Shown: positions 57,185 to 64,000 of the stretch, in pieces
How the letters are laid out: each line of letters starts with the position of its first letter
Numbering within the stretch: position 1 is the first letter of the stretch
Source of the DNA: Candidatus Nitrotoga sp. M5
Lineage (GTDB): Bacteria > Pseudomonadota > Gammaproteobacteria > Burkholderiales > Gallionellaceae
Assembly (NCBI RefSeq): GCF_927904885.1
Contig: NZ_CAKMNW010000019.1
Span: forward strand, 21,569-85,568
Direction of reading: 5' to 3'
Length of the DNA stretch: 64,000 bases
Made by a program: the position numbers and the translations under genes
Notes under the pieces: generated by a model
Seen by the model: only the letters and a program-made list of their open reading frames with translations
The model's database searches: none
What the model was told of the DNA's origin: nothing

Positions 57185-57943
57185 TCAGAACTTGCTTGCA
57201 ACATGCTCTGCAAAACATGTCGACTCTTTTTCAATAAACTTAAAATCAGCAAAGCCGGCATGAGCGTTTTCTCCCGTGTTGTCTGTGTCGGATGCGACGG
57301 AAAGCTGGACCAACTGCGCCTGCTCTGATCCGAACTCAGTAATCATATCCTGCCGTACATCGTGCCGTGCAACGACCCATTTTCCTGCATTAGTAGCACC
57401 AGATTCGGCCACAATCATGCGGGTGCGGTCAGTATAGGCATTTGGCTTGCGCGTACCCACTGGATAACGATTGTCCCACACATAATTTATTGCGGCATCG
57501 GGCACCGCATCGCCGTAAATACTGCGCGCCAGCTTGAGTTTGACGCGTGTCATAAAACTCAGCGCAGATGCAGGCATGGCAAATGAGACATACACACGTG
57601 CGGCATAATCATCTCCTTCTTTGGTGGCCATGTCGGCCTGGGCTAACGGGGCATCCACGCGCCAGCGCCAGCACAACACTGGCGTGCGGTTCAAGTCGAC
57701 TTCGACCGGCCGTGCCAGCAGCGCCATACTGTGCTCGGCAGTGGCTTCGATGGCCAATACATCATCCCATCGAGTAACGCTGTATCGAGTGGGCGATACT
57801 TTGCTATCGAGTTGCACCACTTGCCACGGAGATGGGACATCCACAGACTCTTTGGTGAAATGATCGAGCCTGACTTCATTGCTCGCTTGAGTTTGTAAAG
57901 AGAAAATCGATCCTACCAGCAGTACTAAGTACCGTAATGTCAT
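57185..57943 (-). CDS. DUF3047 family exported protein
   Basis: A 252-residue protein with a signal peptide (LRYLVLLVGSIFSLQTQA). DUF3047 features are LCWRWRVDAPL, the DDYAARVYVSFAMP stretch and NYVWDNRYPVGTRKPNAYTDR. Periplasmic. The family has no known function. Its start overlaps the stop of the TIGR04282 gene by four bases, tying it to the arsenosugar genes. Confidence 0.85.
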   Translation of the reverse strand: MTLRYLVLLVGSIFSLQTQASNEVRLDHFTKESVDVPSPWQVVQLDSKVSPTRYSVTRWDDVLAIEATAEHSMALLARPVEVDLNRTPVLCWRWRVDAPLAQADMATKEGDDYAARVYVSFAMPASALSFMTRVKLKLARSIYGDAVPDAAINYVWDNRYPVGTRKPNAYTDRTRMIVAESGATNAGKWVVARHDVRQDMITEFGSEQAQLVQLSVASDTDNTGENAHAGFADFKFIEKESTCFAEHVASKF

Positions 57944-58554
57944 ACAACCTCCATTGTTGGTGATAAATATTTCAAATCCTGCGGCACATCCACATCATGC
58001 AACACCTGCCCGATATGCAACGACCAGCCAAGCTGCCCAATGCGCAGGATAGTGGCGCAGGCAACCGTATCAGTGCTCCACGGTATATCGCTGAATAGCG
58101 CTGCACGGTAGTGTTTGAGTCCCAGCAGCGCATAGCCGCCATCGGCGGTGCAGTGGATGACTGCATCGTGTTCGACCATTGATTTAGCAGCCTTACGCAG
58201 CAAAGCGGCGGACATTTCTACGCAATCTGTACCTATCAATAAAACTGATTCTGTATTTTCGATTGCGCGCTCTGATGCACGTGCCAGTCGCGCACCAAGA
58301 TCCCCCTTGCCCTGATCGGTAATTTCAATGCCCAGCGGAAGTGTTATATCTTGCCAAGCGACATCGTCAATTTTGGGCGTGATGCATAATTCGACCGTGC
58401 CGATGTCAGCGGCCAGCGCTTCGAACAAAGTATTGAACAACATTTTCTGCGCCAGTTCGGCTGCACCTTCTGCCCCCAATGCGGGGATCAGACGCGTCTT
58501 GGCGAAACCAGGTTGCGGTGCTTTAGCAAAGACAATGATGCGGATAGATATCAT
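57940..58554 (-). CDS. TIGR04282-family arsenosugar biosynthesis glycosyltransferase
   Basis: A 204-residue DUF2064/CofC-like nucleotidyl- or glycosyl-transferase. The N-terminus is IIVFAKAPQPGFAKTRL with the Lys/Arg-Thr-Arg pattern; LLIGTDCVEMSAALL is the acidic motif and TADGGYALLGLKHY the family signature. Family members occur next to arsS and arsM and are annotated for arsenosugar biosynthesis; the donor sugar and product have not been proven to my knowledge. It overlaps both neighbours by four bases. Confidence 0.88.
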   Translation of the reverse strand: MISIRIIVFAKAPQPGFAKTRLIPALGAEGAAELAQKMLFNTLFEALAADIGTVELCITPKIDDVAWQDITLPLGIEITDQGKGDLGARLARASERAIENTESVLLIGTDCVEMSAALLRKAAKSMVEHDAVIHCTADGGYALLGLKHYRAALFSDIPWSTDTVACATILRIGQLGWSLHIGQVLHDVDVPQDLKYLSPTMEVV

Positions 58555-59225
58555 CGATATAACCTCACCAACTCACTTGCATTTGTGCCGCGCCAATACG
58601 CCCAGCGCAAACGCCACATCAACAGGATGGTGCGCCACACCCCATGCATCTCCCAACGCCGACCGGAAGTCGTCACGCATTGCTCGATACAGGCCGGACG
58701 CGAGAATGCCAGCAATCGTTTGCTTAGTTCTACGTCCTCCATTAGCGGTTGATCAGGAAATCCACGCAGGCTCTCAAACACGGCACGCTGCACAAATATT
58801 GCCTGATCACCGGTGGCGATTCCGGTCAGGCGCGAACGCCAATTCATCAAATAACCGACTACGCGCAACATAAAGGGGCGACCTGTAATACACACATCGA
58901 AGCGCCCCCAGCAGTTCTTTTTATTGGCCAAAGCTTGCTCGATGTGGCGAGCTGCCCCCTGTGGCAAGCGCGTGTCGGCATGCAGGAACAACAACACATC
59001 ACCGTTGGCCTGTAATGCACCGACATTCATTTGATTAGCTCGGCCACGAGCAGTGCATAACGCAGTGAATCCGGCCACCTCAGACAGCATTGCTGATCCA
59101 TCAGTACTGCCGCCGTCGACAAATATAACCTCGCAACCGGCGCGCTGGTATGGCAGCACGTGCGCGAACAATTCATGTAATTGCTCCGCTTCATTGAGCA
59201 CTGGCACGATGATGGACAGATGCAT
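58551..59225 (-). CDS. TIGR04283-family arsenosugar biosynthesis glycosyltransferase
   Basis: A 224-residue GT2-type glycosyltransferase. The start LSIIVPVLNEAEQL, VIFVDGGSTDGSA, the DxD-like FLHADTRLP and GIATGDQAIFVQR are the characteristic segments. It is the usual partner of the TIGR04282 protein near arsS. It lacks a membrane segment and probably acts at the inner face of the membrane. The end overlaps the next gene by four bases and the start is three bases after the fusion gene. Confidence 0.88.
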   Translation of the reverse strand: MHLSIIVPVLNEAEQLHELFAHVLPYQRAGCEVIFVDGGSTDGSAMLSEVAGFTALCTARGRANQMNVGALQANGDVLLFLHADTRLPQGAARHIEQALANKKNCWGRFDVCITGRPFMLRVVGYLMNWRSRLTGIATGDQAIFVQRAVFESLRGFPDQPLMEDVELSKRLLAFSRPACIEQCVTTSGRRWEMHGVWRTILLMWRLRWAYWRGTNASELVRLYR

Positions 59226-59228
59226 CGT

Positions 59229-61379
59229 TCAGCCTCGTTTCCAGGTGTGATAGCGCTTCAGCCAGGCCAGCACTTTTTTCGGCGCATGGGCGCGTTTCCA
59301 TTCCCCAGCCGCGTATTTGTTCGCTTCAGCCAGAGTTGGATAAATGTGGATGGTGCTGAGTATCTTGTTCAGCCCCAACCCGTGTCTCATGGCTAACACG
59401 AACTCGATTAACAAATCGCCAGCATGCTCGCCAACGATGGTGACGCCAAGGATTTTGTCCTTGCCGGGCACGGTCAAGACCTTGACGAAGCCGTACGCTG
59501 TGCCATCGGCAATGGCGCGATCGAGATCGTCTAACCCGTATTTCACGACTTCGTAAGCGATGTCTTGCTCGCTTGCTTCCTGTTCGTTTAGCCCGACACG
59601 CGCGACTTCTGGGTCAATAAAAGTTGACCAAGGCACCACCGAGTAATCCGCCTTGAATTTCCAGAAGTCACCAAACAGCGCGTTCACTGTCGCATACCAT
59701 CCTTGATGGGCGGCGGTATGAGTAAACTGGTAAGGTCCGGCCACATCGCCCGCTGCAAAGATGTTGGGGTAAATGGTTTCCAGATAGTCATTAGTAACCA
59801 CGGTGCGCTGAGTTTCAATCCCCAGCTCTTCAAGGCCATAGCCTTTCAGTCGCGCCACTCGGCCTACAGCACACAACAACGCGTCGAATTCGATACGGCG
59901 CGATTTGCCATCCTGTTCAACCACGATGTATTTGTGTCCGCCTTCTTGCTCGCAGCGTACGGCTTTATGGTCGGTCAGCACGGTCACCCCATCTGCAGTG
60001 AGCGACGCGCGTGCCAACTCGGAAATCTCGCTATCTTCGCGAATCATGATGCGCGGAGCCATCTCGACCTGGGTGACGTGCGAGCCCAACCGAGCGAAAC
60101 TCTGTGCTAATTCACACCCAATCGGGCCGCCACCCAACACCACAAGGCGCGCAGGTGCCGTGTTCAGCTTGGCAAACTCGTCCCACAGTGTGTCGCTTGT
60201 AAGGTAGCCCACATCATCCAAGCCGGGCAGAGGCGGCACGAAAGGTCGCGCGCCGGTGGCAATGATGATGCTACGCGTGGTGAGTACTTGAGTCGTGCCA
60301 TCGTTCAACTTTATTTCTACCGTCCACGGGTCGGTAATCCGCGCATAGCCTTGCAACACTTCCACGCCCAGGTCGGTATAGCGTTCTACGCTATCGTGCG
60401 GCGCTATGGTACGGATGACCTCATGCACACGCGCCATTACTTTTTTAAAACTGAACCTTGCTTCGCTCGTCTCCAGCCCATAATGATCGGCGTGACGTAT
60501 TTGATGCGCCAGCTTGGCACTTTTGATCAAAGCCTTACTCGGCACGCAGCCGTAGTTGAGGCAATCTCCCCCCATCTTGTTCGCCTCGATCAACGTCACC
60601 TTGGCATTGACTACCGACGCAATGTAGGCGGATACCAGCCCACCCGCTCCGCCGCCGATCACAATCAGATTACGGTCGAATCGTGCGGGGGGACTCCAGT
60701 TGGCATAAATGCGACGACGTTGCAGCCAGGACGTAATTTTTTTGGCGATCATCGGAAAAACTCCCAATAGTACAAACGAAAACAATATTCCCGGCGACAG
60801 GATGCCGGACAGGCTTTGTAATTGCGCGAGTTGTGTCCCCGCGTTCACAAATACCAATGTGCCCGCCAGCATCCCCAGCTGACTAACCCAATAGAAGGTG
60901 CGGGTGCGCATCGGCGTAAGCCCCATCAGCAAATTGACGACAAAAAACGGAAATACGGGAATCAAACGCAGAGTAAACAGGTACAAAGCTCCGTCTTTGG
61001 CCACTCCGTCGTTAATCGCTTTCAACTTGTCGCCAAAGCGGCGTTGAACGGTATCGCGCAACATAAAGCGCGAGGCGAGGAAGGCCAGCGTCGCACCAAT
61101 GCTGGAAGCAAATGACACCATCAACGTACCCATCATCAACCCAAACATCGCACCCATGGCCAAGGTCATGATCAATGCGCCCGGCAAGGAAAGCGCAGCG
61201 ACGATTACATACAAACCAAAACCGACTGCCGCGACCAGCCAAGGGGACTGCGCCTTGAGGGCAGCAAAATCTTCCTGGCTCTGCTTGAGCGATTCCAGCG
61301 TTAAAAAGCGTCCCAGATCGAAGGCAAAGAAGCTGACAATCAGCACGAGAACCAGGAGGGCAAGCAACAAGCGTTTCAT
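59229..61379 (-). CDS. TVP38/TMEM64 membrane domain fused to pyridine nucleotide-disulfide oxidoreductase
   Basis: A 716-residue fusion. Residues 1 to about 225 are a TVP38/TMEM64 (DedA-like) membrane domain (SLPGALIMTLAMGAMFGLMM, RLIPVFPFFVVNLLMGLTPM). From about 235 on lies a flavoprotein of the mercuric-reductase/lipoamide-dehydrogenase family: the FAD motif IGGGAGGLVSAYIAS, the redox pair in GGDCLNYGCVPSKALIK, and the NAD motif LGGGPIGCELAQSFARLG. The C-terminal Cys pair of true MerA is not seen. ATG 61379 overlaps the arsS stop as ATGA. Roles in thiol or arsenical reduction at the membrane are inference. Confidence 0.9.
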   Translation of the reverse strand: MKRLLLALLVLVLIVSFFAFDLGRFLTLESLKQSQEDFAALKAQSPWLVAAVGFGLYVIVAALSLPGALIMTLAMGAMFGLMMGTLMVSFASSIGATLAFLASRFMLRDTVQRRFGDKLKAINDGVAKDGALYLFTLRLIPVFPFFVVNLLMGLTPMRTRTFYWVSQLGMLAGTLVFVNAGTQLAQLQSLSGILSPGILFSFVLLGVFPMIAKKITSWLQRRRIYANWSPPARFDRNLIVIGGGAGGLVSAYIASVVNAKVTLIEANKMGGDCLNYGCVPSKALIKSAKLAHQIRHADHYGLETSEARFSFKKVMARVHEVIRTIAPHDSVERYTDLGVEVLQGYARITDPWTVEIKLNDGTTQVLTTRSIIIATGARPFVPPLPGLDDVGYLTSDTLWDEFAKLNTAPARLVVLGGGPIGCELAQSFARLGSHVTQVEMAPRIMIREDSEISELARASLTADGVTVLTDHKAVRCEQEGGHKYIVVEQDGKSRRIEFDALLCAVGRVARLKGYGLEELGIETQRTVVTNDYLETIYPNIFAAGDVAGPYQFTHTAAHQGWYATVNALFGDFWKFKADYSVVPWSTFIDPEVARVGLNEQEASEQDIAYEVVKYGLDDLDRAIADGTAYGFVKVLTVPGKDKILGVTIVGEHAGDLLIEFVLAMRHGLGLNKILSTIHIYPTLAEANKYAAGEWKRAHAPKKVLAWLKRYHTWKRG

Positions 61380-62350
61380 TTGGCAAGGCTTTCTTCTTTC
61401 AATGCGCCACCACAACTGCTGCCTTGTCCGGCAGTGCAGCCGTAGCAATGTCCGGCAACCTGGATAGGATGATCTTGTAATTCTTGCTGCAGCAGATCAC
61501 GCAGATGCGGTCGACCTTGGCCGGGGATGGGCAGTTCCAGTTGCTGGTTGAAATCGCAGTCATAAAGAAATCCCTGCCAATCTACGCTAACCAGGTTGCG
61601 ACACATCACCGTGTCGAGATTGGCAGCAGCAAAGTTTTCTTTCAGTAGGCGCAGGTAATCGTTGAACTGACCTTTGGAGATCAACATTGAACCAAAACGC
61701 TGAATCGGCATATTGGTGATGGCAAACAGCTGGTTGAACACGATGCCAAAATGCTCGAACAGCTCGCGCTGATAATCGGCTTGCAACGAAGCCTGATCTG
61801 GCGGCAGCGCGGCACCCTGAGGATTGAACACCAGGTTCAACGTCAGGCCGCTGTCAGGCTGCCCGTAACCCAGTGCATTGAGCTTTTGCATGGCGGCGAT
61901 ACTCTTGTCGAACGTGCCCTTGCCGCGCTGCTTGTCCACATTGTCCAGCGAGTAACAGGGCAGCGAGGCGACGATCTCGACCTGCTGTGTGGCGAGAAAT
62001 TCGGCGAGATCTTCCTGCCCCGGCTCGAACAGTATGGTGAGGTTGCAACGGTCAATCACCTTGCAGCCTTGCGCGCGAGCGGCGCGAACCAGATCACGAA
62101 AGCCCTCATGCATTTCCGGTGCGCCGCCCGTCAGGTCGAGCGTGTGCAAATCGCGCGCCGCCAACACCTGTGGAATCAGCGTTAGCGTTTCACTATCCAT
62201 CATCTCGGTACGATTCGGTCCCGCATTCACATGGCAATGCACGCATGTCTGGTTGCACTTATAACCCAGACTAACCTGCAAAACCTCCAGCGCACGACGA
62301 CGCAAGGCGGGGAATTCAGTGGCTTGTAACAAAGGCAGGGTGGCGTGCAT
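61376..62350 (-). CDS. arsS: Arsenosugar biosynthesis radical SAM protein ArsS
   Basis: A 324-residue radical SAM enzyme. The iron-sulfur cysteines are in KCNQTCVHCHVNAGP (Cys32, 36, 39), and a Cys-rich DUF3641-type domain ends in GHCYGCTAGQGSSCGGAL. In some relatives one C-terminal cysteine is selenocysteine; here all are coded as Cys. ArsS joins the 5'-deoxyadenosyl group to dimethylarsenic, the first arsenosugar-specific step. It is the first gene of the block and overlaps the fusion gene by four bases. Confidence 0.93.
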   Translation of the reverse strand: MHATLPLLQATEFPALRRRALEVLQVSLGYKCNQTCVHCHVNAGPNRTEMMDSETLTLIPQVLAARDLHTLDLTGGAPEMHEGFRDLVRAARAQGCKVIDRCNLTILFEPGQEDLAEFLATQQVEIVASLPCYSLDNVDKQRGKGTFDKSIAAMQKLNALGYGQPDSGLTLNLVFNPQGAALPPDQASLQADYQRELFEHFGIVFNQLFAITNMPIQRFGSMLISKGQFNDYLRLLKENFAAANLDTVMCRNLVSVDWQGFLYDCDFNQQLELPIPGQGRPHLRDLLQQELQDHPIQVAGHCYGCTAGQGSSCGGALKEESLAK

Positions 62351-62867
62351 GAGTTTTTCCTGTTAAATATTTTATCCATCACAACTGCACCAGATCGACA
62401 GTGCAATGCGTTCCTGAGTGGTAGTCGTTACAAAAACCAGATTACTTACAAGTAAAACTTTGCAACCTGGCAGGTTAGGCTGAATGATATGAAGCCCAAC
62501 ATTACAGGAGGGTGGGTGAACAGATGCGTTACCGATGTGCAGATGTAGAGGAAAGCACATAAGGCCGGGTACACGCAGCGACTGAAAAGACAAACACTTA
62601 CCGTGCCTGCCATCAGGTCAAGTGTAAGTGAGACATGCTACGCTCTCAATTGACGGTCGTCATCTGCAAATTCAATGGTAGACCCCATTGAATTTCCTAC
62701 ATTCCTCAACTCTTCCCGTTGCTTCTTATTCTGTAGTGTCGGCTCATCTGGTGCGCTGCCGCGCAGAGAAGATATATGTGGGATGGCGTCACTTGTGTCA
62801 CTTTACGCAATTTACTTATTGGGAAAGTTTTTTATTTTTTTGTGAATTATAAGTTACAATTTATTTA
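62351..62867. promoter_or_regulatory. Intergenic region between divergent arsS and toxin genes; candidate operator
   Basis: About 500 bases separate the divergent arsS and toxin genes, so both promoters should lie here. A perfect odd-centred palindrome AACCTGGCAGGTT at 62464-62476, about 115 bases upstream of arsS, is a candidate operator. No ArsR gene is in the window to bind it. A direct-repeat arm lies at 62763-62806. Confidence 0.35.
62763..62806 (+). repeat. Direct repeat flanking toxin-antitoxin module, left arm
   Basis: GCAGAGAAG, TATGTGGGATGGCGTCACTTG: matches CCAGAGAAG, TATGTGGGGTGGTGTCACTTG at 63568-63600 with few changes. The pair brackets the toxin-antitoxin genes. Confidence 0.5.
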
Positions 62868-63194
62868 ATGAACACCATCGAACATTATCGCGACAACGCT
62901 GGTCATGTGCCTTTTCAAGTATGGCTTGATTCCATTAAGGACAAACAGACCAAGGCAAGAATTGCTTTTCGTCTGGCAAAAGTTGCAGCAGGAAATTTTG
63001 GCGACTGCAAACCTTGTCGCGAAGGTGTATGGGAACTGCGCGAGGATTTCGGTCCCGGCTACCGCGTGTATTACGCTCGCAACGGCAAGTCTGTCTTACT
63101 GCTGCTGTGCGGCGGAGATAAGCGTAACCAAGCCGTGGACATCAGCCGCGCAGTCGAGTGTTGGAAAGATTACCAACGGAGGAATGCAATATGA
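62868..63194 (+). CDS. RelE/HigB-type toxin (Gp49-like addiction module killer)
   Basis: A 108-residue toxin of the RelE/ParE superfamily: DSIKDKQTKARIAFRLAKVAAGNFGD, then LREDFGPGYRVYYAR and VLLLLCGGDKRNQAVDI. This layout belongs to the phage-derived Gp49-like killer proteins, which are ribosome-dependent mRNA interferases. Toxin-first order with a four-base overlap with the antitoxin is usual for the HigBA-like class. Confidence 0.9.
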   Translation: MNTIEHYRDNAGHVPFQVWLDSIKDKQTKARIAFRLAKVAAGNFGDCKPCREGVWELREDFGPGYRVYYARNGKSVLLLLCGGDKRNQAVDISRAVECWKDYQRRNAI

Positions 63195-63529
63195 AAACGC
63201 AAAAATCACATGCCGCCTCAGTTTCACATGAGGAATGGATTCTCGATGCCTTGCGCTCAGACCCGGAGTTCGCGGTTGAATATCTTAAGCAAGCTATGTC
63301 GGAAATGAACGAGCCTGATGGTCGAGGTGCTGCGCTGGTGGCCTTGCGCCAGATTGCTGAATCCTGCGGCGGCATTGCCAAGGTTGCCGAAGCGGCGGGA
63401 GTCCAGCGTGAAAGCCTGTATCGGGCGCTGTCACCGAAGGGCAACCCGACACTAAACACCTTGCTGGCGGTACTCCAATCAGTCGGCATGAGGCTTTCCG
63501 TAGAACCGGAAGATAAAGCGCACGCTTGA
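63191..63529 (+). CDS. Antitoxin with Xre-type helix-turn-helix
   Basis: A 112-residue addiction-module antidote. The C-terminal helix-turn-helix is GGIAKVAEAAGVQRESLYRAL, followed by PTLNTLLAVLQSVGMRLSV. The ATG at 63191 follows a GGAGG site and overlaps the toxin stop (ATGA); the longer frame at 63158 lies inside the toxin and is less likely. It neutralises the toxin and probably represses the operon. Confidence 0.9.
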   Translation: MKTQKSHAASVSHEEWILDALRSDPEFAVEYLKQAMSEMNEPDGRGAALVALRQIAESCGGIAKVAEAAGVQRESLYRALSPKGNPTLNTLLAVLQSVGMRLSVEPEDKAHA

Positions 63530-63567
63530 ATTCTTGTTTCAGCAGCAGTTCACCTAACTTCTCTGCC

Positions 63568-63600
63568 ATGCCAGAGAAGTATGTGGGGTGGTGTCACTTG
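63568..63600 (+). repeat. Direct repeat flanking toxin-antitoxin module, right arm
   Basis: Partner of 62763-62806; it starts just after the antitoxin gene. The two arms lie about 800 bases apart. Confidence 0.5.
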
Positions 63601-63635
63601 CGCATTGCACATAGCAGAAAGGGGGTTTAGGTCTC

Positions 63636-63744
63636 AATACTGTTTGGTTAACCGTTCGTGGTGGGCTTATCGAATCACAAGTCGCTCACCCAGAACCCTT
63701 CAACTAGCTCAGGACGAATGGAATTTCTTTAACCGAACAGTATT
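63636..63744. repeat. MITE-like element with AATACTGTTYGGTTAA ends
   Basis: 109 bases with 16-base inverted ends (63636-63651 and 63729-63744, one mismatch). The interior holds an imperfect palindrome (CCGTTCGTGGTGGGCTTATCGAA / CCCTTCAACTAGCTCAGGACGAATGG) of the kind widely seen as a REP-like repeat in many bacteria. No coding capacity. Beyond it, 63745-64000 shows nothing but a GGGGCACCTC at 63949 that could be the end of another dispersed repeat. Confidence 0.65.
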
Positions 63745-64000
63745 AAGTTAGGTCTTGCAAACATGCATTTTGCGTTGTCTCGCGAAGTCACATGATACAA
63801 ACCGCTGGCTAAATCTATTCTGCGTGGTCTTGCCATTAGTGCCAGTATCGCAATTCCTGCCCCTGAAACCTTCTGTGTACCGAAAGATCGAAGACCGGTT
63901 TTTTTCTAATCATTAGCAAATGGGCACTCCCACAACCATAACAACTAAGGGGCACCTCGAAAAACCCATTCTCATGAAGCACTTTTGATAAAATTCACCT

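Noticed and set aside
59229..61379. Annotation as mercuric reductase MerA
   Set aside because: The flavoprotein core is related, but the N-terminal metal-binding domain is replaced by TVP38, and the C-terminal Cys pair is absent; no mer genes are near.
1..64000. CRISPR array
   Set aside because: No series of regularly spaced identical repeats and no cas genes; the repeats present are dispersed single copies.
1..64000. rRNA or tRNA genes
   Set aside because: I saw no 16S/23S-like conserved stretches and no convincing tRNA cloverleaf with a TTCGANTC arm; a covariance search would be needed to exclude a tRNA fully.

Overview
The window reads as a chromosome segment of a betaproteobacterium. 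The housekeeping genes (rhlE, srkA, prfC, arfB, yaeQ, hrcA, hemH, orn, rsgA) are of proteobacterial type. The dispersed palindromic repeats and the neighbourhood of glycolytic, pentose-phosphate and arsenosugar genes fit Nitrosomonadales, with Gallionellaceae-like relatives as my best guess; the genus cannot be fixed from sequence alone. Base composition is near 50% GC by eye, except for a clearly GC-rich block at about 31.8-40.5 kb.

Layout. 0-6 kb: translation and stress housekeeping genes on the plus strand (rhlE, a DUF1415 gene, srkA, ychJ family, prfC, an S4-domain gene, arfB, yaeQ). 6.2-10.7 kb, minus strand: a small lysine-rich gene, a Lon-like AAA protease and a DUF2254 membrane protein. 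11.5-18.7 kb: hrcA, hemH, orn, an M48 peptidase, a c-type cytochrome, phhB, rsgA and a CobD/CbiB-family gene. 19-22 kb: a bicupin, msrB, msrA and a lipoprotein. 22.4-27.5 kb: a first pentose-phosphate set, zwf-tal-tkt, on the plus strand. 27.9-29.5 kb: genes abutting two attC-like sites, which looks like an integron cassette remnant without an integrase. 30-31.2 kb: an OmpA-like protein. 31.4-40.7 kb: a GC-rich polyol (mannitol/sorbitol) catabolism island flanked by inverted IS4-type transposase remnants. It holds mannitol dehydrogenase, fructokinase, an NCS1 permease, a polyol-binding protein and an OprB porin, plus a 995-bp exact duplication that truncates a PTS enzyme I gene. 40.7-47.2 kb: secreted and membrane proteins (a PEP-CTERM-like protein, a subtilisin, a small MscS channel, a repeat peptide, a DUF5648-like protein) with transposase debris.

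47.7-62.4 kb: fourteen genes in a row on the minus strand. In transcription order they are arsS, a TVP38-disulfide reductase fusion, the TIGR04283 and TIGR04282 glycosyltransferases, a DUF3047 gene, tal, zwf, glk, gnd, arsM, pstS, pstC, pstA and pstB. Many neighbours overlap by 4-11 bases. The two ends (arsS with its glycosyltransferases, and arsM) are recognised arsenosugar-biosynthesis genes. Between and beyond them lie an oxidative pentose-phosphate module, which could supply NADPH and pentose phosphate, and a phosphate transporter, a plausible arsenate entry route. This extended arsenosugar locus is the most interesting system in the window.

62.8-63.5 kb: a RelE/HigB-type toxin-antitoxin pair between short direct repeats. 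Throughout, intergenic spaces carry at least two families of short non-autonomous repeats. One of them has ends matching those of the IS4-type remnants.
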